Assembly (NCBI RefSeq): GCF_900103445.1
Contig: NZ_FNHS01000008.1
Span: 241,153-305,152, forward strand
DNA from: Methylobacterium phyllostachyos
GTDB lineage: Bacteria > Pseudomonadota > Alphaproteobacteria > Rhizobiales > Beijerinckiaceae
Length of the DNA: 64,000 bases
Direction: 5' to 3'
The notes beneath the pieces are model-generated. The model saw only the letters and a program-made list of their open reading frames with translations, did no database searches and had not been told where the DNA came from. The first letter of the stretch is position 1. Each line of letters begins with the position of its first letter. Of the stretch, positions 63,542 through 64,000 are shown piece by piece. Made by a program: the position numbers and the translations under genes.

Positions 63542-64000
63542 TGTTTTTTTCGGACTCACGGGGCCGCGGGGGCGGACAGGCGGATGGCAGCCCGCCGGGC
63601 CGGCGTCAACTTTCCGGGGGTCGCGGGCACGGCCCCGATCCATGTGCCATCGTCCCCGCGCGCTTCTGGCGCCGGGGGCATGGCTGAGGAACAACACGCG
63701 GGACGCGGGACGCCGCGGGAACCCAGGTGTCGGCCAGATACGCGCGGGATCCGATCCCCGCGGCGCCCGCGGCATCGCGCGGGCATGGTCCCCGCCCGGT
63801 GCCGTCTTTCTCGTCGCGGTGTCTCCGGCGATCCCGGTCCTGCGCCGCGCTGTCTGACGGTCTCGGACGCGGTAGCACCGCCGGAACCCGCACAGCCTCG
63901 TGGCCTTCCAGCCGTCCCCCGCCTCGTAGTGGACGGGTCCGCAGGATCCTCAGGTTCGGCCCAGAAGCGGGTCGGCGCGGGGGCATTTCCGCACCCCGCC
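63542..64000. other. Right-end region without a supported gene
   Basis: The last 459 bases are GC-rich with a T-rich stretch TTGTTTTTTT beside the psd start and several short hairpins. Open frames here (for example 63606-63986 minus) are Pro/Arg-rich and look random. The region should hold the psd-pssA promoter. Confidence 0.5.

Noticed and set aside
63606..63986. 126-codon minus-strand frame at the right end
   Set aside because: Pro/Arg-rich with no signal, domain or ribosome-binding site; looks like noise in GC-rich DNA.

Overview
The window looks like chromosomal DNA of a Methylobacterium-type alphaproteobacterium (Hyphomicrobiales). GC is very high with strong GC3 bias throughout. There is a membrane-bound formate dehydrogenase cluster, a sigma factor of the alphaproteobacterial EcfG/NepR general-stress type, a DUF1236 protein, and several families of short palindromic repeats between genes. 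The genus is an inference from these features; no rRNA or species marker is present. No tRNA, rRNA, CRISPR array, transposase or prophage gene was seen.

Layout. 1-3 kb: end of a formate dehydrogenase operon (iron-sulfur beta subunit, cytochrome b gamma subunit, FdhE). 3-9.8 kb: small exported proteins, an L,D-transpeptidase, an M20 peptidase/deacylase, a PRISE-type reductase flanked by inverted repeats, and an omega-amino-acid:pyruvate aminotransferase divergent from an XRE-cupin regulator. 9.8-20 kb: an exported trypsin-like protease in an AT-richer patch, MFS transporters, an amidohydrolase, a Gly/Tyr-rich exported protein, a DUF2233 protein, an old-yellow-enzyme homologue, a phospholipase-A2-like exported protein, a PHB-depolymerase-type esterase and a ribbon-helix-helix protein. 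20-27 kb: PrpE, proline iminopeptidase, two DUF465 proteins, PurE-PurK and a TPR lipoprotein. 27-37.4 kb: acyl-CoA catabolism resembling the pimeloyl-CoA (pim) beta-oxidation operon, with an enoyl-CoA hydratase, an IclR regulator and a class III CoA-transferase. 37-47 kb: two NAD-binding sugar/quinone-type proteins, an MBL-fold hydrolase, a YafK-type L,D-transpeptidase, a photolyase-like protein with unusual domain order, and a large ABC-type protein with degenerate ATPase motifs. 47.4-58.8 kb: a compact ten-gene respiratory operon encoding Alternative Complex III (ActA, ActB, an ActC-ActD fusion, ActE, ActF), an unknown membrane protein, and a caa3-type cytochrome c oxidase. 58.8-63.5 kb: a glutamine amidotransferase, a NepR-EcfG-like fusion sigma factor, small stress-type proteins, MscL, PssA and Psd.

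How the genes connect. Formate oxidation feeds electrons to quinone. The ActABCDEF-caa3 operon would take electrons from quinol to oxygen through cytochrome c domains without a bc1 complex, and its 4-bp gene overlaps imply translational coupling. The pim-like genes would release acetyl-CoA and reducing power from dicarboxylic or fatty acyl-CoAs. Two exact and one near match to the EcfG promoter consensus (GGAAC-N17-CGTT) lie ahead of genes in the same window as a NepR-EcfG-like sigma factor, which hints at general stress control of the XRE-cupin regulator, the phospholipase-like protein and the Gly/Tyr-rich protein.
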